Shown here: positions 33,976-43,006 of the stretch, piece after piece
Position numbering within the stretch: the first letter of the stretch is position 1
How the letters are laid out: every line of letters starts with the position of its first letter
From: DASRHK01 sp035650495
Lineage (GTDB): Bacteria > Pseudomonadota > Gammaproteobacteria > Nevskiales > Nevskiaceae
DNA: 64,000 bases
Direction: 5' to 3'
Assembly: GCA_035650495.1 (NCBI GenBank)
Contig: DASRHK010000075.1
Coordinates: 4,896 to 68,895 of the forward strand
Notes under the pieces: generated by a model
Told to the model about the DNA's origin: nothing
Databases searched by the model: none
The model's input: only the letters and a program-made list of their open reading frames with translations
Made by a program: the position numbers and the translations under genes

Positions 33976-35250
33976 ATGGCTACAGTCCGCTCGACGACGA
34001 TGCTCGCGGTGCTCATGGCGCTCGGCCTCGCCTCCGGCTGCGCGACGAGCGAGCACCACGTCCGCGAGGACCTGAAGCATCAGTACAACAGCGACGATCC
34101 GCAGTTCCAGCGGACCATCGGCAGCCTGCTCGGCACCAGCCTGGTCGACGGCAACAAGGTCACCGCGCTGCACAACGGCGACGAGATCTTCCCGGCGATG
34201 CTCGACGCGATCGCGCATGCGCGCAAGACGATCGACTTCGAGACCTACATCTATTGGTCCGGCGAGATTGGCCGCAAGGTTGCCGACGCGCTCTCCGAGC
34301 GCGCGCGCAACGGCGTGCGCGTGCACGTGCTGCTCGACTGGGTCGGCAGTGATCGCATCGATCACGCTGTGCTGCGCTCGATGCAGCAGGCGGGCGTCGA
34401 GGTCGAGCGCTATCACAAGCCGCCGTGGTTCCGCTGGTTCCACTGGCGCACGTTCAACAACCGCACGCATCGCAAGCTGCTCGTCGTCGACGGCCGCATC
34501 GGCTTCACCGGTGGCGTCGGCATCGCCGATCAGTGGACCGGTCACGCCCAGGACGAGAAGCATTGGCGCGACTCGCACTATCGCGTCGAAGGCCCGGTGG
34601 TCGCCGAGATGCAGTCGGTGTTCATGGACAACTGGCTGCAGTCGACGGGAAAGGTGCTGCACGGCGACGACTACTTCCCGAAGCTCGAGCCGGTGGGCCA
34701 TTCACGCGCGCAGATGTTCGCGAGCTCGCCGACCGGCGGCGCCGAGAGCATGAAGCTGATGTTCCTGCTCGCCATCACCGCGGCGAAGCACTCGATCTAT
34801 CTCTCCAACTCCTACTTCGTGCCCGATCCGCTCGCGCGCGGCGCGCTGGTCGCGGCGGTGAAGCGCGGCGTCAAGGTGCAGATCATCACGCCCGGCAAGT
34901 ACAACGACGAGAAGACGATCCGCAAGGCCTCGCGCGCGCGGCTGGGCGATCTGCTCAAGGAAGGCATCGAGGTCTACGAGTACCAGCCGACCATGTTCCA
35001 TCGCAAGGCGATGGTGATCGACGAGCGCTTCGTCTCGGTCGGCTCCGCCAACTTCGACGCGCGCTCGTTCGGCCTGAACGACGAAGCGAACCTGAACGTG
35101 TTCGACGAGGACTTCGCGCGCCGCGAGATCGAGGACTTCCGCAACGACCTCCAGCGCAGCAAGCAGCTCACGTACGACGAATGGAAGAAGCGGCCGTTCC
35201 CCGAGAAATTCGTGGAGCGCTTCTTCTCGCTGTTCGGCTCAGCGATGTGA
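33976..35250 (+). CDS. Phospholipase D/cardiolipin synthase-type lipoprotein
   Basis: 424 residues from the ATG at 33976. The signal peptide ends in GLASGC (lipobox), which is why this ATG is preferred over the GTG at 33952. Two HKD motifs are present, HRKLLVVDGRIGFTGG and HRKAMVIDERFVSVGSANFD, as required for the phosphatidyl-transfer chemistry of cardiolipin synthases and related enzymes. Classical ClsA has two N-terminal helices and ClsB has none; the lipid anchor makes this a variant at the periplasmic membrane face. The last 12 bases overlap the convergent hydrolase gene. Confidence 0.86.
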   Translation: MATVRSTTMLAVLMALGLASGCATSEHHVREDLKHQYNSDDPQFQRTIGSLLGTSLVDGNKVTALHNGDEIFPAMLDAIAHARKTIDFETYIYWSGEIGRKVADALSERARNGVRVHVLLDWVGSDRIDHAVLRSMQQAGVEVERYHKPPWFRWFHWRTFNNRTHRKLLVVDGRIGFTGGVGIADQWTGHAQDEKHWRDSHYRVEGPVVAEMQSVFMDNWLQSTGKVLHGDDYFPKLEPVGHSRAQMFASSPTGGAESMKLMFLLAITAAKHSIYLSNSYFVPDPLARGALVAAVKRGVKVQIITPGKYNDEKTIRKASRARLGDLLKEGIEVYEYQPTMFHRKAMVIDERFVSVGSANFDARSFGLNDEANLNVFDEDFARREIEDFRNDLQRSKQLTYDEWKKRPFPEKFVERFFSLFGSAM

Positions 35251-37065
35251 CGCGACCGGCAGCTCGACACTCGATCCCTTCGCGCCGCCGCGCAAGACAT
35301 CCCACTTCGTCGCCGTGACCGGATGCTCGACGAATTGCGCGCGATCGGCGGATGCGAGCGCGATGCGGATCCGATTGCCGGCCTTGAACTGATGCGACAG
35401 CGGCAGCAGGCCGACGTCGAGCGCCACCGCCTTGCCGGGCTTGAGCGGTGATGCATCGGCGCGACGATCGCTGTGGATCGGCTCGGGCGTCGCAAACGGC
35501 AATTTGCCGCGTGCGCGGTGGCTGGCGCGCAGCTCACCTTCGGTGACGTAGTTCACTTCGCCGCTCGCAGTGACCTCTTCGAGGTAGACGATCACGTCGG
35601 TGTCCGTCGCATCGGCCGACAGCGTCATGTGCGCGATCGGATCGCCGGTGACTTCGAGATCGGATTCCAGCGGCGCGCTCGTGAACGTCAGCAGCTTCGC
35701 ATCGTCGCCGGCGCGATCGGGATAGGAAACGGGCGTCGGGCCCATCGTCGCGCGCCAGCGGTTGTGCTCGCCCGAATTGGAAGTGCCGTCGCTCTCGAAT
35801 GCATCGCTCGCAGCAGCTTCGCCGCGCTCGTTCGATAAGCTGTGATCCGCGCCGAAATACCACGACGTCATGCGGGTGTTCTCCGGCGGCCACTGCGACG
35901 TCGACTGCCAGCGATTCGAGCCGGTCGTGAAGTAGCGGATCGGCGGCGATGCGCTGAAGCCCTCGTCGACGTCTTTGAGCATCGCGTCGAAGTAGCGCAG
36001 CTTCTCCGCGGCGAGATTGAAGCTCGACGGCGTCGCCTGCCGCGTGCCGGGTCCGTAGAACGCGTGCGCGCCGTGATTCCACGGACCGATCAGCAGATGC
36101 TGCGACGGCGCTTTGGAATTAAGGAAGCGCCGGATCGCCGCGAGCGTGTAGCCCGAGTCGTACCAGCCGACGATCGCGTAGAGCGGTGTCTGAGCCCGAT
36201 CGATCTCACGCTGCACCTGGAACAAGCTGCCGTCGTCGGTGCGCCGGCCCTCGAAGCGATCGTCGCGGAACGCGACGTGCTCTGCGAACCGCGCGAGGTT
36301 GAAATTCTTCGCGTGCTCCGCGATCGCGGCTTTCATCAGTGAGCGATCCTGATCCGCGTCGACGGGGCAGGGACCCGCGATCGGCGAAGCGGCGTCGGGC
36401 GTCGCGTGATCGAGGCCCTGGATGAGATCCGACCAGTACTGCGCGAACGTGCTGCGGATGCCGCCCGGCATCACGATCTCGCTGTAGAAGTCGTAGCCCG
36501 AGAACGTCGGCAACACCGCCTTCACCGCGGGATGGTGGTTGCGCAGCAGCATCTCCGCAGTGGTGCCGGTGTACGACTGGCCGAGCGCGCCGACCTTGCC
36601 GTCGGACCAGTCCTGACGCGCGATCCAGTCGACGATCTGTCCGCCGTCCTTCACTTCGGCATCGGAATACTCGGACTTGCGCGTGCCGAACGACGCGCCG
36701 GTGCCGCGAACGTCGACGACGACGTAGGCATAGCCGTGGGTGACGAAGAGCTCGATGGTCGAGCGGCCGGGCGGATGGCAATCGCCGTTCAGGTCGGACT
36801 TCACCATCGCGGAGCGGTAGTAGCGCGTCTGCTCGAGGATGGCCGGCAGCTTCGCGCCTGACGGCAGGTCCTTCGGCAGCCATACGTCGACCGCGATCTT
36901 CACGCCGTCGCGCATCGGCACGTAATAGCCGTGACGCTGCATGCCGGAGAACTCCGGCGCGCGGATCGCGAATGCGGGATCGCCTTCACCCCACGATCGG
37001 TCCGGCGCGGGATCGGCGAGCGCGGCGCCGCTGATCAGCGCGACCGCGATCGCGGCAACGCGCAT
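35239..37065 (-). CDS. CocE/NonD-family alpha/beta hydrolase, exported
   Basis: 608 residues, signal peptide MRVAAIAVALISGAALA. X-Pro dipeptidyl-peptidase/cocaine-esterase-like layout: alpha/beta hydrolase, cap and C-terminal jelly roll (ESDLEVTGDPIAHMTLSAD). The triad is complete: Ser in GALGQSYTG, Asp in VGWYDSGYT, His in IGPWNHGAH. Probably a periplasmic esterase, amidase or acyl-transfer hydrolase. Start ATG at 37065, one base into the upstream dipeptidase stop (TGATG); a GTG at 37068 is also in frame. Useful as the intact comparison for the degenerate paralogue at 43003. Confidence 0.88.
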   Translation of the reverse strand: MRVAAIAVALISGAALADPAPDRSWGEGDPAFAIRAPEFSGMQRHGYYVPMRDGVKIAVDVWLPKDLPSGAKLPAILEQTRYYRSAMVKSDLNGDCHPPGRSTIELFVTHGYAYVVVDVRGTGASFGTRKSEYSDAEVKDGGQIVDWIARQDWSDGKVGALGQSYTGTTAEMLLRNHHPAVKAVLPTFSGYDFYSEIVMPGGIRSTFAQYWSDLIQGLDHATPDAASPIAGPCPVDADQDRSLMKAAIAEHAKNFNLARFAEHVAFRDDRFEGRRTDDGSLFQVQREIDRAQTPLYAIVGWYDSGYTLAAIRRFLNSKAPSQHLLIGPWNHGAHAFYGPGTRQATPSSFNLAAEKLRYFDAMLKDVDEGFSASPPIRYFTTGSNRWQSTSQWPPENTRMTSWYFGADHSLSNERGEAAASDAFESDGTSNSGEHNRWRATMGPTPVSYPDRAGDDAKLLTFTSAPLESDLEVTGDPIAHMTLSADATDTDVIVYLEEVTASGEVNYVTEGELRASHRARGKLPFATPEPIHSDRRADASPLKPGKAVALDVGLLPLSHQFKAGNRIRIALASADRAQFVEHPVTATKWDVLRGGAKGSSVELPVASHR

Positions 37066-38081
37066 CACTTCCAGACCTGCTCCGCGACGCGCTCGAAGTT
37101 GCCGCCGAGGATCTTGCCGACCGCGACGTCGCTGTAGCCGCGCTTGAGCAGGAGCTCCGCGACTTCACCGATGCGCTCCGGCGGCGCGAACTGGACCTGG
37201 CTGTCGTAACCGTAGCCTGCCGGCCAGAGGTCGCGACGGCTGGTGAAATCGGGCTCCATCTTGTGCGGATCGGACATGCCGAAGTCGGTGCCGATGCCGA
37301 CGTGGTCGATGCCCATGACGTCGACCGAGTACTCGATGCTGCGCACGATGTTCTGCGCCGAGACGTCGTTGTTGCCGAGGAAGATGCCGATGCCGCTGAT
37401 GCCGAGCACGCCGCCGGTCGCGGCGCAGGCGCGCATCAGATCGTCGGGCACGCAGCGCGGATGATCGGTGAGCCTGCGCGGGTTGGAATGCGAGATCGTG
37501 ACCGGCACGCTCGACATCTCGCAGACCTCGCGCGCGGTGCGGTAGCCCGTGTGCGCGATGTCCTTGATGAGCCCGACGCGATCCATCTCCGCGACGAGCT
37601 TGCGTCCGAAGGAGGTCAGGCCGCGATCCTCGTCATCGTGGACGCCGCTGCCGGCGAGATTGGCGCGGTTGTAGACCATCGCCATCCAGCGCACGCCGAG
37701 GTCGTGATACAGCGCGACGCGGGTGAGATCGTCCTCGATCGAGACGACGCCTTCGACGTCGAACGCGATCGCGAGCTTGCCTTCGCGCTTGGCGCGGCGC
37801 GCGTCGGCGATCGTCAGCGCGAGCACGTATTCGTTCGGCCGCGCGCGGATCCAGTCGCGGAACAGTGCGAGCATGCGCGTCACGTGGTCGAACCCGTAAG
37901 TCGAATCGCCGACGTTGAGGTGCACGAGGTTGAAGCCGGCGTAGCTGAAGCGCGCGAGCTGCGGCAGGAAGCGCAGCGGGTCGTCGAACGAGACGCAGCA
38001 GTGCGCGTCCCACACGAGCGTGTCGGCGAGCACGCGACGCACGCGCGCTTCGGTCGGATTCGGGGCGGTGTCGGCATCCAT
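37065..38081 (-). CDS. M19-family dipeptidase-like protein
   Basis: 338 residues, no signal peptide. M19 (renal dipeptidase) fold: bridging Glu in AFDVEGV, His in DIAHTG and ISHSN, Arg in NPRRLTDHP, and Asp in IGTDFG. The N-terminal HxD metal motif, normally in D-G-H-N-D, reads DAHCC here (His27, Cys29), so one metal ligand is replaced by Cys. Activity might be retained with a Cys ligand or changed. Translationally coupled to the CocE-type hydrolase; both may degrade the same amide- or ester-linked metabolite. Confidence 0.83.
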   Translation of the reverse strand: MDADTAPNPTEARVRRVLADTLVWDAHCCVSFDDPLRFLPQLARFSYAGFNLVHLNVGDSTYGFDHVTRMLALFRDWIRARPNEYVLALTIADARRAKREGKLAIAFDVEGVVSIEDDLTRVALYHDLGVRWMAMVYNRANLAGSGVHDDEDRGLTSFGRKLVAEMDRVGLIKDIAHTGYRTAREVCEMSSVPVTISHSNPRRLTDHPRCVPDDLMRACAATGGVLGISGIGIFLGNNDVSAQNIVRSIEYSVDVMGIDHVGIGTDFGMSDPHKMEPDFTSRRDLWPAGYGYDSQVQFAPPERIGEVAELLLKRGYSDVAVGKILGGNFERVAEQVWK

Positions 38082-38159
38082 GCGGCGCAGATTAAGGACG
38101 GCCCCTGCGCGAGAGGCGGCGAATGCGCGACGAAAAAGCCTGCGAGCGCCCGGGTGCGG

Positions 38160-38189
38160 CTGTCATGCGCCTGCAAGCGGCGCTAGATT
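38160..38189 (+). promoter_or_regulatory. Possible sigma-70-type promoter for the 38223 gene
   Basis: CTGTCA (38160-38165), 18-base spacer, TAGATT (38184-38189): four of six matches at each element. It is 34 bases from the ATG, which has a strong AGGGGAG site. Eye prediction. Confidence 0.3.
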
Positions 38190-38222
38190 TTCTTCGAACC
38201 ATACTGATAAGAGGGGAGAACC

Positions 38223-39803
38223 ATGTCTCTTTCGATCCGCGTCGCGGCAATCGCTGCACTGTTTGCGTCCGCCGAGCTCTTCGCCGCAATCCCGGCTGAT
38301 TTCGACGCCTACGTCGCGGCGACGATGGCCGCCACGCATGCGCCGGCGTTCTCCGTCGCGATCGTCGAGAACGGAACGACCACGCTCGCGAAGGGCTACG
38401 GCGTGCGCAAGCAAGGCGAGCCCGCGCGCGCCGACGAGCGCACGATGTTCCCGATCGGGTCGAACACGAAGCAGTTCACCGCGACCGCGCTCGCGATCCT
38501 CGTCGACGACGGCAAGCTCTCATGGGACGACAAGGTCTCCGCGCGGCTGCCGGGCTTCCAGATGTACGACAGCTACGCGACCGGCGAGATGACGGTGCGC
38601 GATCTGCTCACGCATTGCAGCGGCTTAGGGCTCGGCGAAGGCGATCTCATGCTGTTCCCGCGTACCAACCGCTCGCGCCAGGAACTCGTCGAGGCGCTGC
38701 GCTATCTGAAACCCGCGCGCAGCTTCCGCAGCGGTTACGCGTACGACAATGTGCTCTACGTCGCGGCGGGCCGGCTCGTCGAAGCGGTGTCGGGTCAGAG
38801 CTGGGAGAGCTTCGTGCGCGAGCGCATCTTCAAGCCGCTCGGCATCAAGGACTCGATGGTGAGCTACGAAGGCTTGAAGCCGAAGGCGAACTTCGCGTGG
38901 CCGCACGTGCGCCAGGGCGGGCCGAACTGGGCGATCGGCGGCGAAGTCGTCGCGCTGCCCGAGATCGCGCCGATCGAGAACATCTCGGCGCCGGCCGGCG
39001 GCATCCTCGCGGGCGCGCAGGATCTCGCGAAGTGGCTCAACGTCCAGCTCGCGCACGGCGCGATCGCCGGCGACAAGCGGCTGTTCAGCGAAGCGCAGCA
39101 CGTCGCGCTGTGGAATCCGGAGACGATCACGCCGACCGGGCCCGCGCCGAAAGGCCCGCTCGCGGTCATCGCACCGATGTTCGGCGCTTACGCGCTCGGC
39201 TACGGCGTGCACGACTATCGCGGCCACAAGATCGTCAGCCACGGCGGCGGCTGGATCGGCGGCATCTCGAGCTTCGTGATGATCCCGGAGCTCAACGTCG
39301 GCTTCGCGGTGATGACCAACTCGATGGAGACGACGGCGCTGAAGGCGATCGAGCTGCGCCTGCTCGATCACTACCTCGGCTTCGAGCCGACCGACTGGCT
39401 GCCGCCGCTGCAGGCCGCGCTGAACCAAAAAGCCGAGATGGCCGCAGCGATCGTGAAGGCGGCTCCCTCGGATGCGCAGGAAGGCCCGCCAGCGTCGCTG
39501 TCGCTCGACCAGTACGCCGGCGTCTATCGCGATCCGTGGTACGGCACGGTGACGATCACGCAGAAGGACAAGGGACTGTGGATCAGCTTCGATCGCTCAC
39601 CGGGATTCTCCGGCGCGCTCGAGCACGTGCGCTACGACACCTTCCGCACGCGCTGGACCAATCCCGTGTTCGAAGACGCGTACGTGACGTTCTCGCTGAA
39701 GCCCGACGCGAGCGTCGACCGCATCGCGATGAAAGCGATCTCGCCGCTCGCGGATTTCAGCTTCGACTACCAGGATCTGGCGCTGGTGAGGGAGGGGAAG
39801 TAA
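38223..39803 (+). CDS. Serine beta-lactamase-like hydrolase (class C/EstB fold), exported
   Basis: 526 residues with a signal peptide ending near AELFAA. The class C beta-lactamase fold is shown by the SxxK motif SNTK in IGSNTKQFT, the Tyr-x-Asn YDN in GYAYDNVLY and the HGGGW that replaces KTG. A C-terminal DUF3471-like lipocalin-type domain follows from about residue 430 (SLDQYAGVYRDPWYGTV). Such proteins are usually periplasmic esterases or D-Ala-D-Ala carboxypeptidases; true lactam resistance should not be assumed. AGGGGAG precedes the ATG by about seven bases. Confidence 0.88.
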   Translation: MSLSIRVAAIAALFASAELFAAIPADFDAYVAATMAATHAPAFSVAIVENGTTTLAKGYGVRKQGEPARADERTMFPIGSNTKQFTATALAILVDDGKLSWDDKVSARLPGFQMYDSYATGEMTVRDLLTHCSGLGLGEGDLMLFPRTNRSRQELVEALRYLKPARSFRSGYAYDNVLYVAAGRLVEAVSGQSWESFVRERIFKPLGIKDSMVSYEGLKPKANFAWPHVRQGGPNWAIGGEVVALPEIAPIENISAPAGGILAGAQDLAKWLNVQLAHGAIAGDKRLFSEAQHVALWNPETITPTGPAPKGPLAVIAPMFGAYALGYGVHDYRGHKIVSHGGGWIGGISSFVMIPELNVGFAVMTNSMETTALKAIELRLLDHYLGFEPTDWLPPLQAALNQKAEMAAAIVKAAPSDAQEGPPASLSLDQYAGVYRDPWYGTVTITQKDKGLWISFDRSPGFSGALEHVRYDTFRTRWTNPVFEDAYVTFSLKPDASVDRIAMKAISPLADFSFDYQDLALVREGK

Positions 39804-39818
39804 GCCTCGAGCGGCTCG

Positions 39819-40067
39819 TCAGATCGCCGCCGTGCGGCGCAGCGTCGTGAGCTCGGCAGCCGTCACGGCGACGCTGTTTCGACTGCGGAACAATCTCGGC
39901 CATGCAAACACCATCGGCGCGAGCGCAACGCTGAGCGCGGCGACGAAGCGTTCGCGCACGGGTGTGTCGGTCTGATGGAGGAGCACGCTGGCGGCAATCA
40001 GTGCGCCGGCGCCGACGACGAAGATCAACCGCAGGTTGTCGAGAACGGTTCCAAGGATCTTGCGCAT
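39819..40067 (-). CDS. Small two-helix membrane protein
   Basis: 82 residues from the ATG at 40067, which has GGAG seven bases upstream. Two hydrophobic helices (about 10-30 and 43-58) are separated by HQTDTPVRERF; the tail is polar. No recognisable family. It lies alone between the convergent beta-lactamase-like gene and the nitronate monooxygenase gene. Confidence 0.6.
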   Translation of the reverse strand: MRKILGTVLDNLRLIFVVGAGALIAASVLLHQTDTPVRERFVAALSVALAPMVFAWPRLFRSRNSVAVTAAELTTLRRTAAI

Positions 40068-40196
40068 GATGCACTCCGGTTTCGAGTGCGTGCAGCTTGC
40101 CTGCGAGCACGCTGCCTCGGCGCTGACCTGGATCAAAACGCGACTGCGGTTTCTACGTACGTCCACTGCGGGCGGTCGCGGCCGGGGCGATGTCAG

Positions 40197-41237
40197 CTAT
40201 TGGGCTTGACCCGCGAGCTCCCGCGTCAGCTCCGCCGCCGGAATCTCCTTGCAGCCGGTCGCGTTCTGACCCGACCACAGCGGCGTGAAATCGCCGGAGC
40301 CTTGCGCTTCGACCTTCGCGCGCAGCGGTGCGACGGCGGAGGTCGCCATCGGGAATTCCGGCGCGAGCTTGCTCATCGGGCCGAGCTCGCGCAGGAAACG
40401 ATTGACGATGCCGCGCGCGGGACGTCCTGTGAAGAGATTCGTGAGCGCGGTCGTGCGCGCAGTGTCGCTCTTGAGCGCCGCGCGATGCAGCTTGGTCGTC
40501 GTCGCTTCCGGGCACAGCAGATAGCTCGTCCCGATCTGCGCCGCCATCGCGCCGAGTGAAAGGACAGCGCGAACGCCTTGCGCATCGGCGATCCCGCCCG
40601 CAGCGATCACCGGCACTCGCACGGCGCGCACGATCTGCGGCAAGAGCGCGAACGTTCCGATCTGCGTCGAGATGTCGTCGCTCAGGAAGATTCCGCGATG
40701 GCCGCCGGCCTCGACGCCTTGCGCGATGACCGCATCGACGCCGTTGCGCTCGAGCCACAGCGCTTCGTCGACCGTCGTCGCCGACGCGAGGATCTTCGCG
40801 CCGGTCGCGCGCACGCGCGCGAGGAGATCGCGTGAGGGCAGTCCGAAGTGGAAGCTGACGATTGCCGGCTTGGTCTGCTCGACGAGCGCCGCCGATTCCG
40901 CAGTGAAGGGTGCGCGGCCGGGTCCGGCGGGAATCGTTCCGGGATCGATGCCGAATTCGCGGTAGTACGGAGCGAGCGCGGATCGCCACGCCGCTTCGCG
41001 CGCGGCGTCGGCCTTCGGCTCGCGATGGCAGAAGAAATTGACGTTGAACGGCCGATCCGTCGCGGCGCGGATCGCAGCGATCTGCTCTCGCGCCTGATCG
41101 ACGCTGAACAGCGCGCAGGGCAGCGAGCCGAGCGCGCCCGCGCCGCAGACGGCGATCGCGAGCTTCGCATCCTGCACGCCGGCCATTGGCGCCTGGATGA
41201 TCGGCAGTTCGACGCCCAACAGTGCTTTCAAGTTCAC
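40197..41237 (-). CDS. Nitronate monooxygenase family protein
   Basis: 346 residues, GTG start. FMN-dependent TIM barrel of the 2-nitropropane dioxygenase/NMO class: N-terminal LPIIQAPMAGVQD, the catalytic-region VEAGGHRG with the His, phosphate-binding VIAAGGIAD, and MAAQIGTSYLLCPEA. Oxidises alkyl nitronates in known members; FabK-like enoyl reductases share the fold, but the GGHRG block favours NMO. No regulator is adjacent. Divergent from the ABC protein with 41 bases between the two starts. Confidence 0.9.
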   Translation of the reverse strand: MNLKALLGVELPIIQAPMAGVQDAKLAIAVCGAGALGSLPCALFSVDQAREQIAAIRAATDRPFNVNFFCHREPKADAAREAAWRSALAPYYREFGIDPGTIPAGPGRAPFTAESAALVEQTKPAIVSFHFGLPSRDLLARVRATGAKILASATTVDEALWLERNGVDAVIAQGVEAGGHRGIFLSDDISTQIGTFALLPQIVRAVRVPVIAAGGIADAQGVRAVLSLGAMAAQIGTSYLLCPEATTTKLHRAALKSDTARTTALTNLFTGRPARGIVNRFLRELGPMSKLAPEFPMATSAVAPLRAKVEAQGSGDFTPLWSGQNATGCKEIPAAELTRELAGQAQ

Positions 41238-41278
41238 GGCGCGAAGTATAGGCGCCGCGCCTTTGGTCTAATACCGCT

Positions 41279-43006
41279 ATGACCGACCCCGCGACCGAGG
41301 TCGTGCCGACGGTTCATTCCGGGCTGCGCAGCCAGCTCGGCGTGATGCTGCGCGGGCTCAAGGCGTCGCCGGTTTCGCGCTGGCTGGTGTGGCTCGTGAT
41401 CGGCGTCGCGGCCGTGATCCTGATCACGGCGTACGGGCAGATCCGGCTCAACGCATGGAACAAGAACTTCTTCGACGCCGTCGCGCGCCGCGACTTGGGC
41501 GAGTTCCTGTGGCAGCTCGGCGTGTTCGGGATCATCGCCGGCATCCTGCTCGTGCTGAACGTCGCGCAGCGCTGGATGGTCGACACCTTCAAGATGCGGC
41601 TGCGCGAAACCCTCGTCGAGGATCTCGTCGCGCACTGGATGCAGCCGCGCCGCGCGTTCTGGCTCGCGCATTCCGGGCCGATGGGCGTCAATCCCGATCA
41701 GCGCATGCACGACGACGCGCGCAACCTCTGCGACATGTCGACGGATCTCGCGGTCGGCTTGTTCCAGGCGTCGATCCTGTTCCTTTCGTTCGCGGGGATC
41801 CTCTGGAAGCTCTCCGAGGATTTCGTGCTGCGCGTCGGCGACGTCGATTACCCGATCCCGGGCTTCATGCTCTGGGCGGCGATCCTCTACGCCGGCCTCG
41901 GCTCGCTGCTGTCCTACTGGGTTGGCCGCAATCTCGTCAATCGCAACGCCGAGCGCTACGCGCGCGAAGGCGACCTGCGCTTCTCGCTCGCGCGCATCAA
42001 CGAGCATCTCGACGGCATCTCGCTCGCGGCGGGTGAAGCCGACGAGCGCCGTCAGGTGCAGCGGCATCTGGCGAGGCTCGTGCGCGCGACGCAGCGCCTG
42101 GTGATGGGCCACACGCATCTCACCTGGGTCACCGCCGGCTTCGGCTGGGTCATGGGCGTCGCGCCGATCCTGGTCGCCGCGCCGCTGTTCTTCCAGGGCA
42201 AGATCTCGTTCGGCGGATTGATGATGGCGGCGGCCGCGTTCACGCAGGCACAGTCGTCGCTGCGCTGGTTCGTCGACAACTTCGGCATGATCACCGACTG
42301 GCGTGCGACGCTGTTGCGCGTCGCGGGATTCCGTCAGGCATTGACCGCCGAGGAATCGCCGCGCGATCTCGACAAGCGGATCACCTACGTCGACGGCGAG
42401 CCCGGCCGGCTGATCGTCGAGGATCTCGCGATCGATTCGCCGACCGGCCGCGACACGCTTCGCGAGCGCCGCCTCGAAGTGAGAACCGGCGAGCGCGTGC
42501 TCGTCGTCGGCGAGCAGGGCACCGCGACGACGCAGCTGTTCCGCGCGCTCGCGGGCCTGTGGCCCTGGGGCACCGGGCGCATCACGCGGCCGAAAGAGAC
42601 GATGTTCTACGTGCCCCGCGGCACGCCGTACATCCCGCGCGGGACGCTGCGCGAAGTGCTCGCATATCCGCTCGGCATCGACGCGTTCGCCGACGAAGCG
42701 TTCGCGCGCGCGCTCGGGCGCATGGGTCTGGATCGGCTGGTCGGCATGCTCGATCAGAACGTGCGCTGGGACCACGAGCTGTCGCACGACGAGCAGCTCG
42801 AGGTCGCGTTCGCGCGCATCGCGCTGCAATCGCCGCGCTGGCTCCTGATCGACGACGCCTTCTCGACGCTCGGCGACGAGGCCTTCGCGCGCGTGGTCGA
42901 CATCCTCACGCATGAGCTCGCCGGCAGCGGCGTCCTGCACATCGGACGCGCCGTGGAAGAGCGCGATCCGCTGTTCTCGCGCGTGCTGCACTTGGTGAAG
43001 GGATGA
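41279..43006 (+). CDS. SbmA/YddA-like ABC membrane protein with degenerate ATPase domain
   Basis: 575 residues. The N-terminal half has about six membrane helices and the ABC_membrane_2/SbmA-type signature (AWNKNFFDAVARRDLGEF; RLRETLVEDLVAHWMQPR). The C-terminal half aligns along its length with the nucleotide-binding domain of YddA/Rv1819c-type transporters but has lost its motifs. Walker A is GEQGTATT (411-418; no Lys), the Q-loop Gln is gone (YVPRGTPYIP), the signature is LSHDEQ, Walker B ends IDDA and the H-loop His is replaced (IGRAVEE). The frame is intact. SbmA itself lacks an ATPase and uses proton force, so peptide uptake without ATP is conceivable. Its stop overlaps the next gene (ATGA). 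Confidence 0.85.
   Translation: MTDPATEVVPTVHSGLRSQLGVMLRGLKASPVSRWLVWLVIGVAAVILITAYGQIRLNAWNKNFFDAVARRDLGEFLWQLGVFGIIAGILLVLNVAQRWMVDTFKMRLRETLVEDLVAHWMQPRRAFWLAHSGPMGVNPDQRMHDDARNLCDMSTDLAVGLFQASILFLSFAGILWKLSEDFVLRVGDVDYPIPGFMLWAAILYAGLGSLLSYWVGRNLVNRNAERYAREGDLRFSLARINEHLDGISLAAGEADERRQVQRHLARLVRATQRLVMGHTHLTWVTAGFGWVMGVAPILVAAPLFFQGKISFGGLMMAAAAFTQAQSSLRWFVDNFGMITDWRATLLRVAGFRQALTAEESPRDLDKRITYVDGEPGRLIVEDLAIDSPTGRDTLRERRLEVRTGERVLVVGEQGTATTQLFRALAGLWPWGTGRITRPKETMFYVPRGTPYIPRGTLREVLAYPLGIDAFADEAFARALGRMGLDRLVGMLDQNVRWDHELSHDEQLEVAFARIALQSPRWLLIDDAFSTLGDEAFARVVDILTHELAGSGVLHIGRAVEERDPLFSRVLHLVKG

Noticed and set aside
38223..39803. True beta-lactamase
   Set aside because: The HGGGW motif and DUF3471-like tail favour an esterase or peptidase-type member.
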